Assembly (NCBI GenBank): GCA_019323135.1
Contig: JAHWHT010000002.1
Location: forward strand, 1-34,904
DNA length: 34,904 nucleotides
Direction: 5' to 3'
DNA from: Candidatus Woesearchaeota archaeon
Lineage (GTDB): Archaea > Nanobdellota > Nanobdellia > Woesearchaeales > ARS49
Every line of letters starts with the position of its first letter. Within the stretch, counting starts at the first letter, position 1. Made by a program: the position numbers and the translations under genes. The notes under the pieces were generated by a model that was given only the letters and a program-made list of their open reading frames with translations, was not told the origin of the DNA and searched no databases. Of the stretch, positions 22,833 through 30,606 are shown piece by piece.

Positions 22833-22840
22833 TTGCACTG

Positions 22841-22846
22841 CACCTC
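22841..22846 (-). promoter_or_regulatory. Shine-Dalgarno site GAGGTG for the lysine-rich gene
   Basis: GAGGTG eight bases before ATG; the same hexamer precedes the gene at 27295. It decides the reading frame here. Confidence 0.7.
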
Positions 22847-22887
22847 TTTTTCTTTTAAGGTTTTTAATAATATTATTTATCTTTTCA

Positions 22888-22895
22888 TATATAAA
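22888..22895 (-). promoter_or_regulatory. Possible TATA box for the lysine-rich gene
   Basis: TTTATATA on the minus strand would start transcription near 22864 with a 32-base leader. A weaker AT-rich palindrome at 22868-22875 would give a 12-base leader instead. Confidence 0.4.
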
Positions 22896-22934
22896 TGTTT
22901 TGTTTTAAAATGATTTTTTTAGAGAAAAGAAACT

Positions 22935-23891
22935 TTAACTTAGAAAAAAGTTTTTTAGTGTTCTATCAATGAAAAAAATTACTTTATCTAGAGTCTCATA
23001 AGAAATAGTTTTGAACTTGCTTATTTTGCCGCCAGAAGCATATGCGTGTCCGCCACCGTCGAATAATCGCGCTATTTTGATTAAATCCATATTACATCCA
23101 TCTCTTCTTCTAAAACTGATTCTTCCATTGCGATAAATCACAACGGAAACATCAACTGCTTGATGTGATGTAAGTATTTTATCTCCCGCATCAGCAGAAC
23201 TTAAAATGTTTGGCGATAAGCTAAAACCAAATCTTTTGTCAAGATATGGCTTTACCTGAAGTTTAGTTATCAATTGAGCAAATGCTTTTTGTTTTTTCTC
23301 AAGGTAATCTGTTCTTACTTTTTCGAATTTCTCCGACCATAAAACACCTTTAGACAAATTATTGATTAAATCTCTTTTATTGATGCCAGAAGAAATTAAG
23401 TCTGCGAGTTTTATTGCGCGTTCATCTTTTTTTATCCAGAATTCTATATCTCGTGCAATTAACTTTAGCTGTAATGCAACAGAATCCATTGCCAAGAATT
23501 TTTTCGCAACAAGATCTGCTGAACACATCATTTGCTCTCCTTGCTTAGAATTTTTCATTTTGCCTGAAAAATCAACAGTAGGAATATATTTTTTCATCAT
23601 CTCTAAAGTTTGCGAATCATAAGGATGATGGCTGTTCCAATAAACTATCTTATTGTGTTTGGATATATCTATCAGTTTTTGTTCAAAGTTCTCTATTTGA
23701 TCTGGAGGAAAATCTAATACAAAAAACAAGTTTCCTTTAGAATCTGCCATTTCTTGGAATTTCTCCTCTATATTTTGATAATTTAGAAATCCACCTATTC
23801 TGCATGCAGAATTTCTTAAGCGTGCATAGCGAAGGACAATTGCCGCTGCAGAGATGCCGTCTAATTGTTCAGAGCAGTAGATGACGTACAT
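22935..23891 (-). CDS. DHH/DHHA1-family protein with altered metal ligands
   Basis: 318 residues. The DHHA1 motif is intact near the C-terminus (LFDGGGHAYASGG), and the N-terminal domain aligns with DHH phosphoesterases (DGISAAAIVL, FFVLDFPPDQ, YWNSHHPYD). However, the first metal motif HxDxDG reads SEQLDG (only D11 kept) and DHH reads SHH (87-89). Family members hydrolyse pAp, short RNA oligonucleotides or c-di-AMP with Mn. The lost ligands suggest a changed or lost phosphoesterase activity. It has its own AT-rich promoter region and is followed by the lysine-rich gene. Confidence 0.8.
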   Translation of the reverse strand: MYVIYCSEQLDGISAAAIVLRYARLRNSACRIGGFLNYQNIEEKFQEMADSKGNLFFVLDFPPDQIENFEQKLIDISKHNKIVYWNSHHPYDSQTLEMMKKYIPTVDFSGKMKNSKQGEQMMCSADLVAKKFLAMDSVALQLKLIARDIEFWIKKDERAIKLADLISSGINKRDLINNLSKGVLWSEKFEKVRTDYLEKKQKAFAQLITKLQVKPYLDKRFGFSLSPNILSSADAGDKILTSHQAVDVSVVIYRNGRISFRRRDGCNMDLIKIARLFDGGGHAYASGGKISKFKTISYETLDKVIFFIDRTLKNFFLS

Positions 23892-23936
23892 ATTATATTT
23901 TAGATATTAAGAATATATTAATTTTTTGGCATAGGT

Positions 23937-24542
23937 TTATATAGCCAAATTTTTGCTTAAATACACGCGAAATCCTGATTTTTTTGCTAAAGCCTCTACA
24001 TTACCGAAAACTTCTTTCATCTTTTTTTCCAGCTGCTCTCCCCCTTTCTGATGCCGTGCAACAAGCTGCAATGTTCCATTTTCATTCAAATGCTTCTTTG
24101 CGTCTTCTATTATTTGAAAACAAAGTTTTCTTCCTGCTGCCATCGGAGGATTGACTAAGATTGCATCAAATTTCTCGTCTTTAAACGGCTCATATAAATT
24201 TCCAGATTTTACAGTTGCCTCTATTTTATTTAATTTTATATTCTTTTTTGCAAGGTGGATTGCTCTTTTATTTACATCAGTCATGTAAACTTCTGTTCCT
24301 GGAAATGTTTTTTTGATTGCTATGCCGACAGGACCATACCCTGCGCAAATATCGAGAATTTTATCAGCCTCATTTATTATCGACTTATTTATCAGCAGCA
24401 TTGTAGCAGGATCTACGCGGTTAGGAGAAAACACCCCAGAACCCGTGTAAAATTTGAATGTTTTATCTCTTAATACTGCAGTGATTGTTCTTAGATTTAG
24501 TTCGCTTGTTGGTTTTTCAGAATAATAGTGCTGTTGTGTCAT
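23937..24542 (-). CDS. RsmC-like small class I methyltransferase
   Basis: 201 residues. HYYSEKPTSEL near the start, FYTGSGVFSPNRVDPATMLLI, then DICAGYGPVGIAI (SAM motif I), MTDVNKRAIHLAKKNIKLN and LVNPPMAAGR (catalytic NPP). This is the MTS-domain family, whose members methylate exocyclic guanine N2 of rRNA. The 200-residue form without the duplicated N-terminal half is usual in archaea. It is the last gene of a minus-strand operon, six bases after a membrane-anchored unknown. Confidence 0.85.
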   Translation of the reverse strand: MTQQHYYSEKPTSELNLRTITAVLRDKTFKFYTGSGVFSPNRVDPATMLLINKSIINEADKILDICAGYGPVGIAIKKTFPGTEVYMTDVNKRAIHLAKKNIKLNKIEATVKSGNLYEPFKDEKFDAILVNPPMAAGRKLCFQIIEDAKKHLNENGTLQLVARHQKGGEQLEKKMKEVFGNVEALAKKSGFRVYLSKNLAI

Positions 24543-24548
24543 GGCTCT

Positions 24549-25208
24549 TTAGATTATCTTATACCAGAGATAAAGCAATTTATCTACTGATTTCAGCAGT
24601 TCAAAATCCTTGCCCTGCAATGTTACACAATTGTCTTGCATGATTATTTGTGTTGGTTCGCCTGCCACTAGGTGTATTACTGCTTTATCTTTATCATCGC
24701 AAGTCACAATGGATACATTTTCACAAGTTTCGTTTTCATATCGTGTGCATGCAGGAATTATCTGTTTATTGAACGCTTTGACTATGCTCTGGCTTAATTC
24801 TGCAGACGCTAATGCAAGATACTTAAATGAATCATCCTCTGAATATGGATCAAAAGTTATGTATACTTTGCTTTGTTGAAATTCTTCGCTTATATCACCC
24901 ACTACAGAAACGTTTTCAACTTCATATGGATTAAATCGTAATGCAAGAGACACTAATCTGTTTTCATGCTGCCATTGCGCATACCAGGTTCCTGCTATTT
25001 TAGTAAATTCAAAACTATTGAATGTAACTGTTTCATATGGTTCTGGTTCAGGATAGACATATTTTACCCCAAAGAATACTGCAAAAAATAATATTATGAA
25101 TCCAACAACCACTACAACCGCAACAAGTCTTATTTTTTTCTGGTCTTTTTTTTCTTTCTCTATTTCTTCAGAAGTTTTTTCTACCTTTACTTCTTTTTCT
25201 GCTTCCAT
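24549..25208 (-). CDS. Membrane-anchored hypothetical protein, paralogue of the next gene
   Basis: 219 residues. A charged N-terminus (KTSEEIEKEKKDQKK), one membrane segment (residues 29-48, VAVVVVVGFIILFFAVFFGV) and an outer domain of about 165 residues with four cysteines (PACTRYENETCENVSIVTCDD and DNCVTLQG). The outer domain shares its plan with the upstream protein: FNSFEFTK, KVYITFDPYSEDD and DNCV. I know no function; such pairs seem recurrent in Woesearchaeota-like genomes. It begins at the stop of its paralogue (TAATG). Confidence 0.75.
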   Translation of the reverse strand: MEAEKEVKVEKTSEEIEKEKKDQKKIRLVAVVVVVGFIILFFAVFFGVKYVYPEPEPYETVTFNSFEFTKIAGTWYAQWQHENRLVSLALRFNPYEVENVSVVGDISEEFQQSKVYITFDPYSEDDSFKYLALASAELSQSIVKAFNKQIIPACTRYENETCENVSIVTCDDKDKAVIHLVAGEPTQIIMQDNCVTLQGKDFELLKSVDKLLYLWYKII

Positions 25209-25795
25209 TAGTTCATCACTCCAAGCAGTAAGTAAAGTACTTTTGCATGATAAGCATTCAATTCTGTTTCGCTTGCCACAGTCAATATTACACAGTTATC
25301 AGAGACTTCAACTTTTGTTTCATTGCTCTGCTCTATTTGATAGACCGGCATTGCTGCCGTAGCATTTGCACAAGTTATCTGCGGAAGCGCATACCCTGTT
25401 GCATTTGTAAATCCTTTTGTCAGGAATCTATCCCCTACTTTTATGAATTTTTGCTCCATATCCAGCTGTTGTTCTGCTATTGACGAAGCAAAATCGGAAT
25501 TTGGATCATATGTAACAAATAGAACTTTTGTTCCAGACAGCAGTAATTTAGCATCATCAGACATATTTATTTGTTCCAAGTCTTCAGGATAATAATTAAA
25601 AGCTAGTTCTTGATTATTTATTTTTGTAACTAACCCATTTTGTGTTCTTGAGAATTTAAATCCGTTATAATCTGCCAGTTTATCTCGCTGATTAGTTTGA
25701 TAAGACATCATAAATCCAAATGCGCTTAAGACCATTATTGCTACTATAAACAAGGACATCAGAACTTTTTTGTTAATTAATTTTTTTCTTGCCAT
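25208..25795 (-). CDS. Membrane-anchored hypothetical protein
   Basis: 195 residues with a basic start (ARKKLINKK), a membrane segment at about 10-30, and an outer domain with YNGFKFSRTQNGLVTKI, KVLFVTYDPNSDF, ITCANATAAMPVY and DNCVIL. It is clearly related to the following gene, with fewer cysteines (two). It follows the radical-SAM gene by 12 bases. Function unknown. Confidence 0.75.
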   Translation of the reverse strand: MARKKLINKKVLMSLFIVAIMVLSAFGFMMSYQTNQRDKLADYNGFKFSRTQNGLVTKINNQELAFNYYPEDLEQINMSDDAKLLLSGTKVLFVTYDPNSDFASSIAEQQLDMEQKFIKVGDRFLTKGFTNATGYALPQITCANATAAMPVYQIEQSNETKVEVSDNCVILTVASETELNAYHAKVLYLLLGVMN

Positions 25796-25807
25796 GGAGT
25801 TTGTGAT

Positions 25808-26803
25808 TTATTTGTCATTTATATTATTTTCCATTGATTTAAGGTATTGGCTTAATTTCTCTTTTAATTGTTCTTTAAGTTTATCATCAAGCTCTAGCTT
25901 ATCTACTTCTGCGCCCCAATCTATATCTGGAAGCACTGTCAAAGTCCCCTTAAACACTCTCCCTGCCTGTTCAGCGCCTGCTTCAACAACCCTTGCTTGT
26001 TCTGTCCCAAAAAGTTTAGTTGCAGGAAATTTAGTTATTGCATTAGCGCCTGTTTTGAACAATAATTCTGCTTCTTTATACCTTCTTGCAGTTGTTCCTG
26101 CGATTATATCTAATTTAGGGAATCTGATTCTTGTTTTTGCTATCCACTCTGCATAATATTCGCTTGTTGGCCCCTCTTTATTCTCAAATATTGTTCCTTT
26201 TACAGGTTTTAAGGCATAAAATGTTATTCTGTCCAATTGATGTTCTTCTATAAATTTATGAAGCATTTCTATATTTTTTTCTCCCAAACCTATTATTATC
26301 GCTATACTGGTTTTAAATCCCATTTCTTTCGCAATTTTTAGCATATCAGAATAAGGTTGTATTGGTTTATCAGGACAGAGTTCGTCATGCAGTTTTTCCT
26401 CGACAGTTTCTATAGAAGCACAGATTCCTTCTACATACGGTTTTAATCTTTCTAACTGTTCTGCATTAAACGCTCCCAGATTCACCCACACTTTCCTGCC
26501 AATTATTTTATTGACATTTCGTATTATCTCCAGTAATTCCTCAAAAGGATAAATCCCATATCCTCCTGTCAAGAACTCTATATTCCACCCAAGATTTTTT
26601 GCAAGCACTGCTTCTACAAGTATTGAAGCCATACTTCTTTTTGCAGTTTTGGCATGCTTTACCTTATGGTGTATTGTCGATCTAAAGCAGAACTTGCAAG
26701 TTCCCCTCTCACAATACCAGCTAAGAAATATACATCTGCCGTAATAAACTTCTTTCCCCCAATTCTCTAGGAATACTTTGTTTGCTTGCTCTATTGTGTT
26801 CAT
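25808..26803 (-). CDS. Radical-SAM enzyme with CX4CX2C cluster motif
   Basis: 331 residues from the ATG at 26803; a longer frame would translate the tRNA. YGRCIFLSWYCERGTCKFCF gives C31-x4-C36-x2-C39, one residue longer than the usual CX3CX2C. FLTGGYGIYPFEELLEII and INLG-like strands follow in a TIM-barrel order, with SIAIIIGLGE near the middle; the C-terminal region resembles BioB-type enzymes (ATKLFGTEQARVVEAGAEQAG). The reaction is unknown. The gene has no promoter of its own: its start lies six bases after tRNA-Thr, which occupies the place where a TATA box would be. Confidence 0.8.
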   Translation of the reverse strand: MNTIEQANKVFLENWGKEVYYGRCIFLSWYCERGTCKFCFRSTIHHKVKHAKTAKRSMASILVEAVLAKNLGWNIEFLTGGYGIYPFEELLEIIRNVNKIIGRKVWVNLGAFNAEQLERLKPYVEGICASIETVEEKLHDELCPDKPIQPYSDMLKIAKEMGFKTSIAIIIGLGEKNIEMLHKFIEEHQLDRITFYALKPVKGTIFENKEGPTSEYYAEWIAKTRIRFPKLDIIAGTTARRYKEAELLFKTGANAITKFPATKLFGTEQARVVEAGAEQAGRVFKGTLTVLPDIDWGAEVDKLELDDKLKEQLKEKLSQYLKSMENNINDK

Positions 26804-26809
26804 TTTCAA

Positions 26810-26897
26810 AGCCTCCGAAGGGATTTGAACCCTTGACCTATTGCTTGCCCACGTTATGTTACGAGGCAATCGCTCTACCGAACTGAGCTACAGAGGC
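26810..26897 (-). tRNA. tRNA-Thr(CGT) with a 14-base intron
   Basis: Acceptor stem GCCTCTG (26897-26891) with CGGAGGC (26817-26811), D-arm GCTC/GAGC, anticodon stem ATTGC/GCAAT, T-arm AAGGG-TTCAAAT-CCCTT. The anticodon loop CTCGTA.A is split by a 14-base intron (about 26859-26846) at the canonical 37/38 place. The anticodon CGT is at 26863-26861. The base after the acceptor is T, as expected for archaeal tRNA-Thr (U73). It lies 8 bases after one coding gene and 6 bases before another. Confidence 0.9.
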
Positions 26898-26905
26898 GAA
26901 ATTCA

Positions 26906-27061
26906 TTAAATATGTTTCAGAATCTCTTCTTTAGTCCTTAATTTTTTTTGGCACTCAAAACAGATTGTATGCTTCTTGCCCTTTTCATCTTTTAGAGTGG
27001 TGCCTATTATTTTTTTCAGGAATGTTTCCCCGATTTTATTTTTACATATCTCGCATTTCAT
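26906..27061 (-). CDS. 51-residue zinc-ribbon-like protein
   Basis: A short gene: MKCEICKNKIG at the start and ICFECQKKL near residue 35-40 give two CxxC pairs about 30 residues apart, a zinc-ribbon arrangement. The rest is basic. TATTTAAA is centred 27.5 bases before the ATG, so it is a leaderless gene with its own promoter. I believe similar short proteins occur in other DPANN genomes, without known function; nucleic-acid or ribosome binding would fit. It is the first gene of the transcript that contains tRNA-Thr and the radical-SAM gene. Confidence 0.8.
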   Translation of the reverse strand: MKCEICKNKIGETFLKKIIGTTLKDEKGKKHTICFECQKKLRTKEEILKHI

Positions 27062-27085
27062 AGACTAAAAAAGAAAGAAATAGTA

Positions 27086-27091
27086 TTTAAA
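27086..27091 (-). promoter_or_regulatory. TATA-like box for the zinc-ribbon/tRNA-Thr operon
   Basis: TTTAAA centred at 27088.5, exactly 27.5 bases before the ATG at 27061. Confidence 0.6.
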
Positions 27092-27100
27092 GCTTCTTAC

Positions 27101-27295
27101 TTAATCAAATTTCTTGAATACAGTTACCATAACTATTCCTGCAATTGCAATTACTGAAACAACAGTCACAAGATTTCCAGATAGCCCTGCAACAAGAGAA
27201 TTTACTGCTCCACCTGTTGGTGAACTGGAATTAGTCATCATCCACACCAATCCAACAAGAAGGATTGCTGCAAATGCAAAATGTAATTTTTTCAT
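27101..27295 (-). CDS. 64-residue membrane protein with PTGGAV motif
   Basis: The start is the ATG at 27295, where GAGGTG lies six bases upstream; longer frames run through the promoter. Two hydrophobic segments (KLHFAFAAILLVGLVWMM and VVSVIAIAGIVMVTVF) flank a short outer loop, SSSPTGGAVNSLVAGLSGN. The protein ends in KKFD. It could be a small surface or pore-like protein. The TG-G/A-V stretch after the first segment is, from memory, seen in many DPANN exported proteins. No function known. Confidence 0.75.
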   Translation of the reverse strand: MKKLHFAFAAILLVGLVWMMTNSSSPTGGAVNSLVAGLSGNLVTVVSVIAIAGIVMVTVFKKFD

Positions 27296-27301
27296 GATAT
27301 G

Positions 27302-27307
27302 CACCTC
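27302..27307 (-). promoter_or_regulatory. Shine-Dalgarno site GAGGTG for the 64-residue protein
   Basis: Six bases before ATG; TATA-like TTTAAA at 27332-27337 predicts transcription from 27307, the first base of this motif. Confidence 0.7.
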
Positions 27308-27331
27308 TACTCTGTTTTTGTTTATCAGGTA

Positions 27332-27337
27332 TTTAAA
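27332..27337 (-). promoter_or_regulatory. TATA-like box for the 64-residue protein
   Basis: TTTAAA centred at 27334.5, 39.5 bases before the start codon. Confidence 0.5.
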
Positions 27338-27357
27338 TCTTTCGTAGGTCAATAACA

Positions 27358-27365
27358 TTTATAAA
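27358..27365 (+). promoter_or_regulatory. TATA box for ABCE1
   Basis: TTTATAAA centred at 27361.5, exactly 27.5 bases before the ATG at 27389; it favours this ATG over the in-frame GTG at 27383. Confidence 0.75.
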
Positions 27366-27388
27366 CCGCCTTTGTTTCAAGAGTGTTT

Positions 27389-29143
27389 ATGCCAAGAATA
27401 GCTGTTGTTCAGAAAGCCAAGTGCAACCCGAACGGATGCGGCGGGTATCTTTGTATGCGTCTTTGTCCAATTAACAGAAAAGGCGAAGAATGTATTGCTA
27501 AAGATGAAAATGGTAAAGTCAAGATAGATGAAAAACTCTGCACAGGATGCGGTATTTGCCCAAACAGATGCCCTTTTGAGGCCTTATCAGTCGTCAATCT
27601 TCCTGAAGAGCTTGCAAAACAGCCGATTCATCAGTATGGCGCTAATGGTTTTCATTTGTATAATCTGCCTATCCCTATTTTCGGTAAAGTAGTGGGTATT
27701 CTCGGTAAAAACGGCATTGGTAAGTCCACTGCCATTCAAATTCTTGCAGGATTGCTAAAACCTAATCTAGGAAAAGAAGAAAATGCAAGTTATGACGAAT
27801 TAATTGATTTTTTCAAAGGTTCTGAAGCACAGATTTTTTTTGAGAAAATAAAAAAAGGAGAGATTACTGTGAGTTTTAAGCCTCAACAGGTTGATTTGAT
27901 TCCTAAGAAATTCAAAGGCAATGTTCAAGAATTATTGAAAAAATCTGACGAAACTGCACGTTTTGATGAGATTGTTGATGCTCTGGATTTACGCACAGTT
28001 CTTGACAGGGATGTTGCCACTATTTCTGGTGGAGAACTGCAGCGCGTTGCTATTGCTGCAACTGTATTGAAAAAAGCAAATCTCTATGTTTTTGACGAGC
28101 CAACTTCTTATTTAGACATCAAGCAAAGAATAAAAATCTCTAAGTTCATCCAAAGTCTTGCTAATGAAGATACTGCAGTTTTAGTTGTTGAACACGATTT
28201 AATCATCCTAGATTACATGACTGATTTGATTCACATAATGTTTGGTGAACCAGGAGTATATGGTATTGTTTCTCTGCCTAAAGTAACTCGTGCAGGAATT
28301 AATGTTTATTTAGAGGGTTATCTAAGAGATCAAAATATTCGTTTTCGCGATCACGCTTTGACATTTGAATCACGCCCACCTCTAGCAGAACAGACTGGAA
28401 TAGAGTTGACATCTTGGACAGATTTAAAGAAAAAATTAGGCAATTTTAATTTGAATGCCAAACAAGGCAAATTAAACAAGAAAACTGCTGCAGGTATTCT
28501 CGGAGAAAACGGTATTGGTAAGACTACTTTTGTAAAGATTTTGGCAGGCGTTATAGAGCCAGATTCTGGCGAGATTAAAGATCAAGTTACAGTTAGCTAT
28601 AAGCCACAGTATCTTGAAACTGCTTCAGATACATTAGTTGCAACATTACTCAAAGATGCTGTTGAAAAATATGAAACTCAGATAATTCGCCCCCTGAACA
28701 TCAAGCCTTTGCTGCTTAAACCCCTAAATCAATTATCTGGCGGAGAATTGCAAAAAGTTTCTATCGCGCACTGTCTGGCGCAAAAAGCAAATCTCTATCT
28801 TCTAGACGAGCCTTCTGCATATCTGGATGTCGAGCAAAGGTTGATTGTTTCAAAGGTAATAAGAGATATTACAGAGCATAGAGGCTGTTCTATTTTAGTT
28901 GTTGATCACGATTTAGTGTTTATTGACTACCTATCTGACGAATTAATTGTTTTTGAGGGCATTCCTGCTAAAGAAGGCGAAGCAAAAGGTCCTTTTACAA
29001 TGGAAGAAGGAATGTATCTTTTCTTAAAAGACTTGAACATCACTCTAAGGCGGGATAAAGAAAGCAAGCGTCCAAGAATAAATAAACTTGGTTCTAGAAT
29101 GGATCGTGAGCAAAAAGAATCTGGCAAAGTGTATTACACTTAA
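27389..29143 (+). CDS. abce1: Ribosome-recycling ATPase ABCE1 (RLI)
   Basis: 584 residues. The N-terminus has two [4Fe-4S] clusters' ligands (CNPNGCGGYLCMRLCP and CTGCGICPNRCPF). Two ABC domains follow: GILGKNGIGKST with ISGGELQRVAIA, and GILGENGIGKTT with LSGGELQKVSIA; FDEPTSYLD and LDEPSAYLD are the Walker B sites. ABCE1 splits post-termination 70S ribosomes into subunits in archaea and eukaryotes. The length and motifs are those of the family. It stands alone from a leaderless promoter. Confidence 0.97.
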   Translation: MPRIAVVQKAKCNPNGCGGYLCMRLCPINRKGEECIAKDENGKVKIDEKLCTGCGICPNRCPFEALSVVNLPEELAKQPIHQYGANGFHLYNLPIPIFGKVVGILGKNGIGKSTAIQILAGLLKPNLGKEENASYDELIDFFKGSEAQIFFEKIKKGEITVSFKPQQVDLIPKKFKGNVQELLKKSDETARFDEIVDALDLRTVLDRDVATISGGELQRVAIAATVLKKANLYVFDEPTSYLDIKQRIKISKFIQSLANEDTAVLVVEHDLIILDYMTDLIHIMFGEPGVYGIVSLPKVTRAGINVYLEGYLRDQNIRFRDHALTFESRPPLAEQTGIELTSWTDLKKKLGNFNLNAKQGKLNKKTAAGILGENGIGKTTFVKILAGVIEPDSGEIKDQVTVSYKPQYLETASDTLVATLLKDAVEKYETQIIRPLNIKPLLLKPLNQLSGGELQKVSIAHCLAQKANLYLLDEPSAYLDVEQRLIVSKVIRDITEHRGCSILVVDHDLVFIDYLSDELIVFEGIPAKEGEAKGPFTMEEGMYLFLKDLNITLRRDKESKRPRINKLGSRMDREQKESGKVYYT

Positions 29144-29166
29144 TTTTACGCCGCAAATTTTCTTAT

Positions 29167-30606
29167 TCACTTAAGTGTTTTCAGATATTGCTTTATCTTA
29201 AGTTTTGAAAAGTCTGCTGCTCTTGAATCAGATCCTGGTGCTGCAAGTTCTTTCACTAGTTTGCCTGATTTTTTATTTTGCCACCATTTCCTGCCGTACT
29301 TTTGCTCTAATGGAACTCTCATCAGGTTTTCTTGCTGCACACTTGCAAGCATATAGCTAGGAACATACATCAAGGATTCTGGCAGAATGTGATGCAGTTT
29401 CCAGTAAGCTCCAGGAATATTCATGCCCATGCTTTTCTTCAGCTCTTTTGCATATGCTTTATCACAATCTTTGAACGCAAGCTTATCTTTCCAATATTTT
29501 ATCCTGAATAATGAATTTCCAGTATAGAACGCAATTGAGAATATATTTGAGAACTTGTGTCTTCTTATCAATTCATCAGAATAATCTGCATTAAGTTTTA
29601 GTTTTTTAGTCAGGTATTCTTTGTCCATCATAAAATGATCAAAGAAGATAGAGAATGTTTCTGCAAGTCCATTGGAAATCAGATTCTTTTTCCAGTATGG
29701 TTTTTTAGGGTCAATCAAATTAAAGTGTATTGCATGTCCAAATTCGTGATAGATGGATTTCGCATCTTCGACTGGATTTTCTTTTTTGAATGACACCCAG
29801 ACATCTTTTGGAATTTGTATTGCCATACAGAAAGGAGATGCATATTTGTTTGGCCTATCTTTAGAATCTACCTGTATTCTATTGGGATTAAGTCCCATTT
29901 CTCGCATAGTTTTCTTTACACTCTGTATCGGATCTATTTTACTGAATCCGCAGGTCATATCATTAAATAAGGCATTTCTTACAAAGTAAAAATCATCGTA
30001 ATATTCTGGATTTTTATCAAACAGTTTATTCGAATAATATTTGAATTGTTTTTTGAATTGTTTCTTCACGCCCTCTCTTAATTGCTTCATAGCATTCTCT
30101 AATTGCTTAAGCGTCATTTTATGTTCCTGAAGATAATCCTCCAATGGATCCATGCCGTATTTATTGTACACTTTTGTAGCAACATCAAATTTTTGTTTAA
30201 TTAATGGAGCTATTTTTGGTGTTTTCTTGATAAAATCATCAAAAACTTCTTTTCTTGCATTATCAGAAGCATGCACGACAAATTGTCTCCAAGTATTCCA
30301 ATTTACTGGCTTGCCTGCAAATTTGTATTTGTTTGTAGAAATCTGTTTTCCTCTTTGTTCATGGAACTTTAATTCTAGATGATATGTTTTTGAGCCGGCT
30401 ATTCCGCCCACACAAGCCTCTCTTAGTATTTCTGGTTCTTTGAAATCTTTTAAAAATTTAAGTGCGTGTTTCTCGCTCTCTTTTTCCAGTTTTTTGATTT
30501 TAGCTTTGCTGTATTTTAATCCTACGTTGAATTTAAGATATTCTTTTCTCAAGCCTATGCTTGATTTCTCGTCTTCGTTGCACCACTTTTTTAGTTCTGG
30601 TTTCAT
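29167..30606 (-). CDS. M3-family (thimet/oligoendopeptidase-like) metallopeptidase
   Basis: 479 residues from the ATG at 30606 (ATGA overlap with trmI). HEFGH at 287-291 is the zinc site; E316 in GLAETFS, 25 residues on, is the third ligand expected for M3. The rest is helical and highly charged, as in oligopeptidases. A YMLAS/YGRKWW region near the C-terminus agrees with substrate-binding parts of the family. It should cut short cytosolic peptides. No export signal. Cotranscribed with the tRNA methyltransferase. Confidence 0.85.
   Translation of the reverse strand: MKPELKKWCNEDEKSSIGLRKEYLKFNVGLKYSKAKIKKLEKESEKHALKFLKDFKEPEILREACVGGIAGSKTYHLELKFHEQRGKQISTNKYKFAGKPVNWNTWRQFVVHASDNARKEVFDDFIKKTPKIAPLIKQKFDVATKVYNKYGMDPLEDYLQEHKMTLKQLENAMKQLREGVKKQFKKQFKYYSNKLFDKNPEYYDDFYFVRNALFNDMTCGFSKIDPIQSVKKTMREMGLNPNRIQVDSKDRPNKYASPFCMAIQIPKDVWVSFKKENPVEDAKSIYHEFGHAIHFNLIDPKKPYWKKNLISNGLAETFSIFFDHFMMDKEYLTKKLKLNADYSDELIRRHKFSNIFSIAFYTGNSLFRIKYWKDKLAFKDCDKAYAKELKKSMGMNIPGAYWKLHHILPESLMYVPSYMLASVQQENLMRVPLEQKYGRKWWQNKKSGKLVKELAAPGSDSRAADFSKLKIKQYLKTLK

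Noticed and set aside
22625..22843. 72-codon Arg/Lys-rich frame over the lysine-rich gene
   Set aside because: It is a shifted reading of the same tract; the frame with GAGGTG and a clean stop gives Lys/Ala only.
27383..27388. GTG start for ABCE1
   Set aside because: The TATA centre is 27.5 bases from the ATG at 27389, and ABCE1 proteins begin near PRIAVV.
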